A DNA stretch of 64,000 bases from Streptomyces africanus (lineage in GTDB: Bacteria; Actinomycetota; Actinomycetes; Streptomycetales; Streptomycetaceae). The DNA lies in contig NZ_MUKA01000001.1 in assembly GCF_002150735.1 (NCBI RefSeq), positions 49,838-113,837 of the forward strand, written 5' to 3'. Each line of letters begins with the position of its first letter. The first letter of the stretch is position 1. This document shows positions 36,101-42,394 of this stretch, in pieces. Under the pieces are notes generated by a model. The model was not told where the DNA came from. It searched no databases and saw only the letters and a list, made by a program, of their open reading frames with translations. The position numbers were made by a program, and so were the translations under genes.

Positions 36101-36244
36101 TCCGCGGACCGCGCCCGGAAGGCGGCCGAGGACGCCGACCGGGCGGCGTACGCCGACGCGGTGTCGGAGTACGCCGCCCTGGGGCGGGACGAGCTGCGGG
36201 AGGCGGCCCGCGCTGTCATGTCGGCTACTTCGGATCGCGGTTGA
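33110..36244 (+). CDS. AfsR/SARP-like BTAD-NTPase transcriptional regulator
   Basis: A 1044-residue multidomain regulator. An N-terminal winged helix (residues about 15-90) with RPAKAVQVLVSRARAQLGAD is followed by a BTAD domain (about 90-240), then an NB-ARC-type STAND NTPase with Walker A VVGPGGLGKTR (about 277-287) and LLVLDNCEQV, then a long alpha-solenoid (TPR-like) C-terminus. The GTG at 33110 directly starts the winged helix. Such proteins integrate signals through NTP binding to activate target operons. It is convergent with, and overlaps by 20 bp, a DrrAB-type ABC exporter, so it probably controls that exporter or an unseen cluster. Confidence 0.85.
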   Translation: MTTDLTLLPRVAHRGQEITAPRLRGLLALLAGDLRTGCSTERLVAGLWPDELPERPAKAVQVLVSRARAQLGADVIAGTPTGYRLTLAEDQVDSSALLLHAAASADRARAGDHAGSLAAAEAGLALWEGAPDGAYDTDDPVAALRTDRAPVRGTLIRARALALARLGRHAEAAGPLAMAAAERPRDEEVLVELLRCEAATAGPSAALARYEAYRRELRETLGTDPGAGLKALQRELLSGEAPVARHGVPHEPNPLLGRDDDIAAVRRLLRASRAVTVVGPGGLGKTRLAHAVSRRAEQRVVYVVPLAGVTADADVAAEVASALGAGEGRHGAVGGHASADPVSGILGVLGSEPALLVLDNCEQVIEGAAGLVRALVSSSKDLRVLATSRAPLGLTSEAVYALPELPLDTSVELFTQRARAARPGVELPPDEVSELCRHLDGLPLAVELAAARVRVLSVPEIARRLGDRFALLRGGARDVPERHRTLHAVVDWSWNLLDEEARAAMRMLSVFPGGFSGEAAEQVLGEDALFLLEQLADQSLLTVADTPAGVRFRMLETVREFSAARRAEAGEETEAVGRFLAWARGFGVAYHDWLFRSEPLTAWERVRAEQDNLVLALRHALARTDGPTTAALTAVLAALWSTGSNYPRLTALAADTGPPLSHYRPEPEYAEVARAAAVLSTTSLFMGFGPHVVRQLVTLRRLPPAPPDTLLRAIAVVVSAIPEMLPPDYDVLHRLCQSEQPLLAGIAEGVATYVWEAEHDIDRALASARRMIDVLAPVENPFLQVMGYARLSELCLQTEQGEAAYGHLKAALQALPRLGDDHDLIGVRWGLVLACLQRGDPDEAEYWLRQAEGAHTAQQEDYSMALLGRAEIALARGLTEVGLGLWRSAVQPLVAADSLHGGDPFFDRWVLQVLAVAVTAHAHAGRLELVAEPVGRLRQWLRTLLSGPSGSPMELPVLGTVLHALGMAGLASGDAGAVRMIALAERLRVLRDFQPTMSADRARKAAEDADRAAYADAVSEYAALGRDELREAARAVMSATSDRG

Positions 36245-37016
36245 ACAGTGCCGTCGACCAGCGGTAGCCGAGCGCGGTCAGACCGACGCACCAGGCCATC
36301 GCGATCCACCCGTTGCTGTCGATCTCGCTGCCGAGCAGCAGGCCGCGCAGGGTCTCGATGACCGGCGTGAACGGCTGGTACTCGGCGATCGGCTGGAACC
36401 AGCCCGGGATCGCGTCGATGGGGACGAAGGCGCTGGAGATGAGCGGCAGCAGGATCAGCGGCGTCGCCATGTTGCTCGCCGCCTCGGGGTTCGGGCTCGC
36501 CATGCCCATACCGACCGCGATCCAGGTGAGCGCCAGGGCGAACAGGGCGATCAGTCCGAACGCCGCCAGCCACTCCAGAGCCGTGGCGTCCCTGGACCGG
36601 AAGCCGATGGCCACGGCGATGGCACCGACCAGGACCAGACTGGCGAGCACCTGCAGCACGCTGCCGACGACGTGCCCGACGAGCACGGACCCGCGGTAGA
36701 CCGCCATCGTGCGGAAGCGGGCGATGAGGCCCTCGGTCATGTCCATGGAGACGGAGATCGCGGCCCCGATCACGGTGGAGCCGATGGTCATGATCAGCAG
36801 GCCCGGCACGAGATAGGCGATGTAGTCCGAGCGGTCGGCGCCGCCGCCACCGATGCCCGCGCTCATCACGCCTCCGAAGACGTAGACGAAGAGCAACAGC
36901 AGCATGATCGGCGTGAGGAGCAGGTTCAGGGTCATGGACGGGTAGCGCCGTGCGTGCAGCAGGTTGCGGCGCAGCATCGTGGACGAGTCGCGGACGGCGA
37001 GGGAGAGGGCACTCAT
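36225..37016 (-). CDS. ABC-2 type exporter permease (DrrB-like)
   Basis: A 263-residue ABC-2 permease with six predicted membrane segments. It starts MSALSLAVRDSSTMLRRNLL, with YVFGGVMSAG, YLVPGLLIMTIGSTVIGAAI, MTEGLIARFRTMAVYRGSVL (the conserved cytoplasmic loop) and FVPIDAIPGWFQPIAEYQPF. The ATG at 37016 overlaps the ATPase stop (ATGA), which fixes the start despite a longer open frame. It overlaps the AfsR-like gene's 3' end by 20 bp on the opposite strand. It works with the upstream ATPase as an exporter of a lipid or drug. Confidence 0.88.
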   Translation of the reverse strand: MSALSLAVRDSSTMLRRNLLHARRYPSMTLNLLLTPIMLLLLFVYVFGGVMSAGIGGGGADRSDYIAYLVPGLLIMTIGSTVIGAAISVSMDMTEGLIARFRTMAVYRGSVLVGHVVGSVLQVLASLVLVGAIAVAIGFRSRDATALEWLAAFGLIALFALALTWIAVGMGMASPNPEAASNMATPLILLPLISSAFVPIDAIPGWFQPIAEYQPFTPVIETLRGLLLGSEIDSNGWIAMAWCVGLTALGYRWSTALFNRDPK

Positions 37017-37984
37017 CGGACATTCTCCTTGGACTGGTTGGGGAGCTTGGTGCCGCCGGTCAGGGCGAAGAACACGTCGTCGAGGTCGGGGGTGTGCACG
37101 GTCAGCTCGTCCGCCTCGACGCCGGCCGAGTCCAGCCAGTCGAGGATGGCGCGCAGCTCCCGCTGGCTGCCGTCGCTGGGGATCTGCAGCGACAGGGCCT
37201 CGTCGTCCCGGTTGGCCTCGCGCAGGGCGACGGCGGCGGACCGGTACGCGGCCGGGTCGGTGAAGCGGAGCCGCACGTGCCCGCCCGGGACGAGCCGCTT
37301 CAGCTCGTCGGCGCTTCCCTCGGCGGCGATCTCGCCGTCGCTCAGCACCGCGATGCGGTCGGCGAGTTCGTCGGCCTCCTCCAGGTACTGGGTGGTGAGG
37401 AAGACGGTGACGCCGCCGGAGACCAGTTCGCGGATGATCTGCCACATGTTGTGCCGGGAGCGCGGGTCGAGGCCGGTGGTCGGCTCGTCGAGGAAGATGA
37501 TCCGCGGATCGCCGACCAGCGTCATGGCGATGTCGAGGCGGCGCTTCATGCCGCCCGAGTAGGTGGAGACGGGCTTCTTCGCCGCCTCCACCAGGTCCAA
37601 GCGCTCCAGGAGTTCGGCGGCGGTGCGGCGGCCCTCGCGACGGGAGAGGTGGTGCAGGTCCGCCATGAGGAGCATGTTCTCCTCCCCGGTGATCAGCCCG
37701 TCCACGGCGGAGAACTGCCCGGTGACACCGATCGCGGCCCGCACCGCCTGCGGCGCGGTGGCCAGGTCGTGGCCGCCGACCTGCAACTCGCCGGCGTCGG
37801 CGGTGATGAGGGTGGAGAGGATCTTGACGGCGGTGGTCTTGCCGGCGCCGTTCGGGCCGAGCAGGGAGAAGACGGTGCCGGTCGGCACCGCCAGGTCGAT
37901 GCCGTCGAGCACCGTCTTGTCCCCGTACGCCTTGCGCAGTCCCTCGGCCGCGATGGCGAGTGGGCGGGATGTCGTTGTCGTCAT
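37013..37984 (-). CDS. ABC exporter ATPase (DrrA-like)
   Basis: A 323-residue ATPase. Walker A GPNGAGKTTAVK, a Q-loop in GVTGQFSAVDGLITGEENM, signature STYSGGMKRRLD, Walker B RIIFLDEPTTGLDPRSR; the H-loop His is replaced by Gln (TTQYLEEADELAD), as in other DrrA-type proteins. The C-terminal extension (about residues 240-323) is the usual DrrA tail. It pairs with the permease encoded downstream (4-bp overlap). The upstream ZIP gene is not in the same operon, as it is also transcribed leftward but separated by about 95 bp. Confidence 0.92.
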   Translation of the reverse strand: MTTTTSRPLAIAAEGLRKAYGDKTVLDGIDLAVPTGTVFSLLGPNGAGKTTAVKILSTLITADAGELQVGGHDLATAPQAVRAAIGVTGQFSAVDGLITGEENMLLMADLHHLSRREGRRTAAELLERLDLVEAAKKPVSTYSGGMKRRLDIAMTLVGDPRIIFLDEPTTGLDPRSRHNMWQIIRELVSGGVTVFLTTQYLEEADELADRIAVLSDGEIAAEGSADELKRLVPGGHVRLRFTDPAAYRSAAVALREANRDDEALSLQIPSDGSQRELRAILDWLDSAGVEADELTVHTPDLDDVFFALTGGTKLPNQSKENVR

Positions 37985-38078
37985 GCCGCAGAGCGTGCGG
38001 CAGGGCGCATTCAGCGCGGTTTCAGGGTGCTTTCAACGCCCTGAAACCGGCGGTTGCCGTCAGGCCCCGACGCGGCGG

Positions 38079-38840
38079 TCAGGTGTGGGAGAGGGCGAAG
38101 GACACGAGGAAGCCGCTGACGGTGACGAGCCCGATGGCCAGGTGGGCCTCGTCGAACGCCTCGGGGATCATCGTGTCGGCGATCATGGCGAGGATCGCCC
38201 CGGCCGCCACCGCGGTCACCGCGGCGATCACGGCGGGGGAGAAGGAACCGACCACCGTGTAACCGAGGACGGCCGCCACCATGCTGGCCGCGGCGATCGC
38301 CGCCCAGACGCCGAAGACGTACCCCTTGGTGCGGCCGGCCTTCTTCATCCCCGCCGAACTGGACAGCCCCTCGGGAACGTTGCTGATGAACACCGCGGCC
38401 ACGGTCACGAGGCTGACCGCGCCGCCGTCGAGCAGGCTGACGCCGATCACCGCGGACTCCGGCACACCGTCGAGCAGGGCGCCGAGAGCGAGTGCCGTCC
38501 CGGACCCGCCCTGCTCGGCCTCCGACGGCTGCGCCTGCCCCCGATCGCGACCGGAGCGCTTGCGGTGGCGCGCGCCCCGGCGGGCCAGCCACACGTTGCC
38601 GCCGGTGTAGGCCAAGGCGCCGACGAGGGTGCCGACGGCGGCGGGGGCAAGCCCCGCCTGCTCGTACGCCTCACCGACCAGCTCGAAGGAGACCGCTGAG
38701 ATCAGCACTCCGGCCCCGAAGGCCATCACGATCGCGATCACCTTCTGCGGCACCCGCAGCCCGTATCCCAGCGCGGCACCCAGCAGCAGCGCCGAGCCCG
38801 CCACCAGCCCCCACAGTCCAGCCTGTACCACTTCAGCCAT
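38079..38840 (-). CDS. ZIP-family metal transporter
   Basis: A 253-residue membrane protein with about eight hydrophobic segments, ZIP/GufA type. The key metal motifs of TM4/TM5 are present but degenerate: LGALLDGVPESAVIG (H-x-x-x-E pattern with Asp for His) and FISNVPEGLSSSAGMKK. The variable loop between TM3 and TM4 is basic, with ARRGARHRKRSGRDRG, rather than His-rich. It would import divalent metals, but the changed TM4 residue makes the ion uncertain. No regulator is next to it. Confidence 0.75.
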   Translation of the reverse strand: MAEVVQAGLWGLVAGSALLLGAALGYGLRVPQKVIAIVMAFGAGVLISAVSFELVGEAYEQAGLAPAAVGTLVGALAYTGGNVWLARRGARHRKRSGRDRGQAQPSEAEQGGSGTALALGALLDGVPESAVIGVSLLDGGAVSLVTVAAVFISNVPEGLSSSAGMKKAGRTKGYVFGVWAAIAAASMVAAVLGYTVVGSFSPAVIAAVTAVAAGAILAMIADTMIPEAFDEAHLAIGLVTVSGFLVSFALSHT

Positions 38841-38899
38841 GCCGACCCGTCTACCCGCTCAGGATGTGGATCAACGGGCCGGAGGACAGAGCGACGGGT

Positions 38900-39922
38900 T
38901 CAGTATTGCTCGTTCTCCATGAACGATCCGTCCGCGTGAGGGTCCGCGCCCAGGGCGTCGGCGGCGACGGTCGGGTCGAATCCGGGCGGGCTGTCCTTCA
39001 GGGCCAGGCCCATGCCGGCGAGCTTTACCTTGACCTCGTCGATGGACTTCGCACCGAAGTTGCGGATGTCGAGGAGGTCGGCCTCGGAGCGGGTGATGAG
39101 CTCACCCACGGAGTGGACGCCTTCGCGCTTGAGGCAGTTGTACGACCGGACGGTGAGGTCGAGGTCCTCGATCGGCAGTACCAGGTCGGCGGCGAGGGCG
39201 GCGTCCGTGGGGGACGGGCCCATGTCGATGCCCTCGGCGTCGATGTTGAGCTCGCGGGCCAGACCGAACAGCTCGACCAGGGTCTTGCCGGCCGACGCCA
39301 TGGCGTCACGCGGACGCATGGCCTGCTTGGTCTCGACGTCGACGATCAGCTTGTCGAAGTCGGTCCGCTGCTCGACACGCGTGGCCTCGACCTTGTACGT
39401 GACCTTGAGCACCGGCGAGTAGATCGAGTCGACCGGGATCCGGCCGATCTCCTGGCCGATCTGCTTGTTCTGCACGGCGGAGACGTAACCGCGGCCGCGC
39501 TCGACCGTCAGCTCCATCTCCAGCTTGCCCTTGCCGTTGAGCGTGGCGAGGACGAGGTCGGGGTTGTGCACCTCGACACCGGCCGGCGGCGCGATGTCGG
39601 CGGCGGTGACCAGACCCGGGCCCTGCTTGCGCAGGTACATCACGACGGGCTCGTCCTGCTCACTGCTCACGACCAGCTGCTTGATGTTGAGGATCAGATC
39701 GGTGACGTCCTCCTTGACGCCCGGCACGGTCGTGAACTCGTGCAGGACACCGTCGACGCGGATGGACGTGACAGCCGCACCCGGGATCGACGACAGGAGG
39801 GTGCGGCGGAGGGAGTTGCCGAGGGTGTAGCCGAAGCCCGGCTCCAGCGGCTCGATCACGAACCGGGAGCGGAACTCGTCGACGACCTCTTCGGTCAGGG
39901 ACGGACGCTGAGCAATCAGCAC
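38900..39922 (-). CDS. rpoA: RNA polymerase alpha subunit, apparently a second copy
   Basis: A complete 340-residue alpha subunit. The N-terminal assembly domain (residues 1-230) starts [20 protein letters not shown] and contains [20 protein letters not shown]. The C-terminal domain (about 245-310) has [19 protein letters not shown] with the UP-element residues Arg259 and Asn262, and [11 protein letters not shown]; the acidic tail ends FMENEQY. Compared with the usual Streptomyces RpoA only conservative changes are apparent from memory. GTG 39922 has a perfect AGGAGG 9 nt upstream. The neighbours are a ZIP transporter and a cellulase, not rpsM, rpsK, rpsD and rplQ, so this is almost certainly a duplicate. 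It should be functional in core assembly. Confidence 0.93.
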   Translation of the reverse strand: MLIAQRPSLTEEVVDEFRSRFVIEPLEPGFGYTLGNSLRRTLLSSIPGAAVTSIRVDGVLHEFTTVPGVKEDVTDLILNIKQLVVSSEQDEPVVMYLRKQGPGLVTAADIAPPAGVEVHNPDLVLATLNGKGKLEMELTVERGRGYVSAVQNKQIGQEIGRIPVDSIYSPVLKVTYKVEATRVEQRTDFDKLIVDVETKQAMRPRDAMASAGKTLVELFGLARELNIDAEGIDMGPSPTDAALAADLVLPIEDLDLTVRSYNCLKREGVHSVGELITRSEADLLDIRNFGAKSIDEVKVKLAGMGLALKDSPPGFDPTVAADALGADPHADGSFMENEQY

Positions 39923-40011
39923 GGGGTGTTGCCTCCTGTGGTTTGGCGCCCGCTATGTGACGCCGTAGACACCAGAAGGGTACGGGCCCGGCCGGGATAT
40001 GGCGGACGGCA

Positions 40012-40050
40012 CCGTGGCCCGGTCGTGGGGAAGCGCGTACCGGGCCACGG
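40012..40050 (-). terminator. Stem-loop after the cellulase gene
   Basis: CCGTGGCCCGGT and ACCGGGCCACGG form a perfect 12-bp stem around a 15-nt loop, just downstream of the cellulase stop. It also insulates the rpoA promoter region from cellulase transcription. Confidence 0.75.
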
Positions 40051-40060
40051 GCGTCCGGGA

Positions 40061-41026
40061 TCAGTAGCCGTAGATCATCTTATAGGCGACCTCGGGGAGG
40101 AACTGCCCGGCCGAGGAGCCGCCGCCGACGCCGCAGTTGCCGTCGGACTCGCCCGGAACCTTGATCCACAAGAGCATCTCGGCGCCGCCGCCCAGCCGGG
40201 TGGGGGTGCCGATGCGGCGGCCCGAGGGGTTGCACCACTGGCCGTCGGAGCCGTTCCCGTTGCGGCTGGTGTCCACGACGAACGGCTTGGTGTAGCCGTA
40301 GCGGGCGCTCAGTTCACGGTTGACGGCGTTGCCGTAGGCGGTGTTCTCGTCGGTGGCGATGTAGTTGGAGATGTTGAGCGAGAAGCCGTGGGCCTGTCGC
40401 AGGCCGGCTTCGTGGAGGCGCCGGGCCATGGTCGCCGCGTCGGCCCAGCGCGGATTGCCGGCGTCCATGTAGACCCAGGTGTTGGGGGCCTGCCGGCTGA
40501 ACTGGGTGAGGGCGCCGGAGAGCATGCCCTCACGTTCGTCGATCTGGGCCTGGGTCATGCAGCCGTAGTCCCCGAGGGAGTCCGGTTCGAGGATGACGAC
40601 GGCAGGGCGGTTGGCGATTCCGCCGGCGAACTGGGCGATCCAGTCGGCGTAGGCGGACGGCGAGGCGGCGCCGCCCGCGGAGTGCCCGCCGCAGTAGTCC
40701 CGGTTGTAGATGTTGTAGGCGACGAGGAGGGGGAGCTTGTCGACGCGGTCCGCCGCTCCCGCGAACCCGCCCGTGGCGGTGCCGATGGTGCCGCTCCAGG
40801 AGCCGAACCAGCGGGCCATCGGGGTGTTGGCGATGTTCGCGTTGATGGCGGCGGCTCGGCCGTCGCCCGGATTGGCGGCGGCCCACCGTTTCGCGCTGGA
40901 GTCGGGGTCCACGTAGAACCCACTGGTCATGGTGGTGGGGTCGGCCGCGTGGGCGGACGGGGCGGCGGCCAACGCCAGTGGCAGGGCGAGGAGCGCTGTG
41001 GCCAAGGCGCGGATTCTGCGGCGCAT
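40061..41026 (-). CDS. Secreted GH6 endoglucanase
   Basis: A 321-residue single-domain GH6 cellulase. The signal peptide (MRRRIRALATALLALPLALA, cleaved near AHA/ADP around residue 27) directs export. Catalytic blocks are visible: the acid Asp in ILEPDSLGDYGCM, PLLVAYNIYNRDYCGGHSAG, and YTKPFVVDTSRNGNGSDGQW near the putative base. No cellulose-binding module follows. ATG 41026 is used, ignoring a longer open frame. Two palindromes of the CebR type sit about 45-75 bp upstream, so induction by cello-oligosaccharides is expected. It cleaves internal beta-1,4 links outside the cell. Confidence 0.93.
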   Translation of the reverse strand: MRRRIRALATALLALPLALAAAPSAHAADPTTMTSGFYVDPDSSAKRWAAANPGDGRAAAINANIANTPMARWFGSWSGTIGTATGGFAGAADRVDKLPLLVAYNIYNRDYCGGHSAGGAASPSAYADWIAQFAGGIANRPAVVILEPDSLGDYGCMTQAQIDEREGMLSGALTQFSRQAPNTWVYMDAGNPRWADAATMARRLHEAGLRQAHGFSLNISNYIATDENTAYGNAVNRELSARYGYTKPFVVDTSRNGNGSDGQWCNPSGRRIGTPTRLGGGAEMLLWIKVPGESDGNCGVGGGSSAGQFLPEVAYKMIYGY

Positions 41027-41070
41027 GACTGAACCTCGATTTCCTGGCAGGGATGCGTCTGACCTGATCT

Positions 41071-41100
41071 TGGGAGCGCTCCCACTGGAAGCGCTCCCAG
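41071..41100. promoter_or_regulatory. CebR-type operators (two)
   Basis: TGGGAGCGCTCCCA (41071-41084) is the perfect CebR palindrome. A second, imperfect one, TGGAAGCGCTCCCA, follows at 41086-41099. Both lie in the cellulase promoter region, so the LacI-family protein encoded next door is a candidate ligand. Confidence 0.85.
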
Positions 41101-41217
41101 CAGCAGGCGAAAATCGTTGGGGTGTGTTCGGTATGGTGTTGCGGGGTAGTTGAGGTGTCAAGAGCTGATGCCCAGCGCGATTCGTATGGCGAGAACACAC
41201 CCCAATGGCCACAGGAC

Positions 41218-41231
41218 TGGAAGCGATTCCA
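41218..41231. promoter_or_regulatory. Third CebR-like box upstream of the regulator
   Basis: TGGAAGCGATTCCA, an imperfect palindrome about 40 bp upstream of the regulator start. It is a likely autoregulatory site. Confidence 0.65.
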
Positions 41232-41271
41232 GACGTGCGGACGTCGAGGTCCGGGGAAAGGCTCATGCTTC

Positions 41272-42285
41272 ATGGCAGACGTTGCGCCGCGTCGGCAGCC
41301 GACGCTCGACGAGGTGGCCGAACGCGCCGGTGTCTCCCGTTCCGTGGCTTCCCGCGCCCTGAACAACGCTCCGCATGTCAGCCGCGCCAAACGGGAGGCG
41401 GTGGAACGGGCGGTCCGGCAACTCGGTTACGTCCCCAACCCGACCGCCCGTGCTCTGGCCACGCGTCAGACGGGAGCGGCCGCCCTGGTCGTCTCGGGAG
41501 AGGATCCGTCGATCTTCGCGGACCCGTTCTACGCCCAGGTGATCGTGGGGGCGTCGAGCGCTCTGGAGGAGGCCGATCTGCATCTGATGCTGTGCCTGGC
41601 CGCTTCCGACCGGGGGCGCAAGCGGGTGCGGGAGCTCTTCCGGTCCAAGGGGGCCGACGGTGTCATGCTGATGGCGCTGCGCGAGGACGATCCGCTGGCC
41701 GCTGTGGCCGAGGAGGCGGAGATGCCCGTCGTGTTCGGAGGGCGCCCGGTCGGTTCGACTCCCCGGTGGTACGTGGACGTCGACAACGTCGGCGGAGCGC
41801 GCGAGGCGACCGAGTACCTGGTGTCGCGCGGCCGGACTCGCGTGGCCGCGATCTGCGGGCGTCTGGACACCGAGGCCGGGCGCGCCCGGTACCGCGGCTA
41901 CCGGGACGCCTTGCTGGCGGCCGGCCTGGAGCCGTTGCCGCCGCAGGAGGGGGACTTCACCGAGCCCAGCGGAGCCGCCGCCATGGCCGTCCTGCTGGCC
42001 CACCACCCCGACGTGGACGGGGTGTTCGCCGCCAACGACAACATGGCGGCGGGGGCGCTGCGCACCTTGCGCTCGGCCGGCCGGGCGGTCCCCGCCGACA
42101 TCGCTGTGGTCGGTTTCGACGACCTGACCGTCGCCCAGGTCGCCGATCCGCCCCTCACGACCGTCCATCAGCCCATAACGGCTCTCGGGCGGGAGATGGC
42201 GCGCATGCTCGTCGCGGTCGTCAACGGACACGACCCCACCCCGTTGATCCTGCCCACGCGCCTGGTCGTCCGCACGAGCGCCTGA
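41272..42285 (+). CDS. LacI-family repressor, CebR-like
   Basis: A 337-residue LacI/GalR regulator. The HTH is QPTLDEVAERAGVSRSVASR, then ALNNAPHVSRAKREAVERAV, and the hinge YVPNPTARALATRQTGAAAL. The effector domain is complete (GVFAANDNMAAGALRTLRSA, VGFDDLTVAQVADPPLTTVH). Divergent from the cellulase gene, with three TGGGAGCGCTCCCA-like boxes between them, it is likely the cello-oligosaccharide-responsive repressor of that gene and of itself. I prefer ATG 41272, as upstream sequence carries the operator. The usual cebEFG importer is not in this window, so it may be a paralogue of the main CebR. Confidence 0.88.
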   Translation: MADVAPRRQPTLDEVAERAGVSRSVASRALNNAPHVSRAKREAVERAVRQLGYVPNPTARALATRQTGAAALVVSGEDPSIFADPFYAQVIVGASSALEEADLHLMLCLAASDRGRKRVRELFRSKGADGVMLMALREDDPLAAVAEEAEMPVVFGGRPVGSTPRWYVDVDNVGGAREATEYLVSRGRTRVAAICGRLDTEAGRARYRGYRDALLAAGLEPLPPQEGDFTEPSGAAAMAVLLAHHPDVDGVFAANDNMAAGALRTLRSAGRAVPADIAVVGFDDLTVAQVADPPLTTVHQPITALGREMARMLVAVVNGHDPTPLILPTRLVVRTSA

Positions 42286-42394
42286 CGGGCCTGAACGGGC
42301 GAGCACACCGGTGAGCGGATACGTGCACTGCGGGGTCGGTGATTTCGCCGGGCCGGCCACCCTTCCGCTCCTGGCGCGTCCGGCCCGGCGACTG

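Noticed and set aside
38492..41032. An 846-codon plus-strand frame across the ZIP, rpoA and cellulase genes
   Set aside because: It crosses three genes with convincing products on the other strand and has no recognisable domain.
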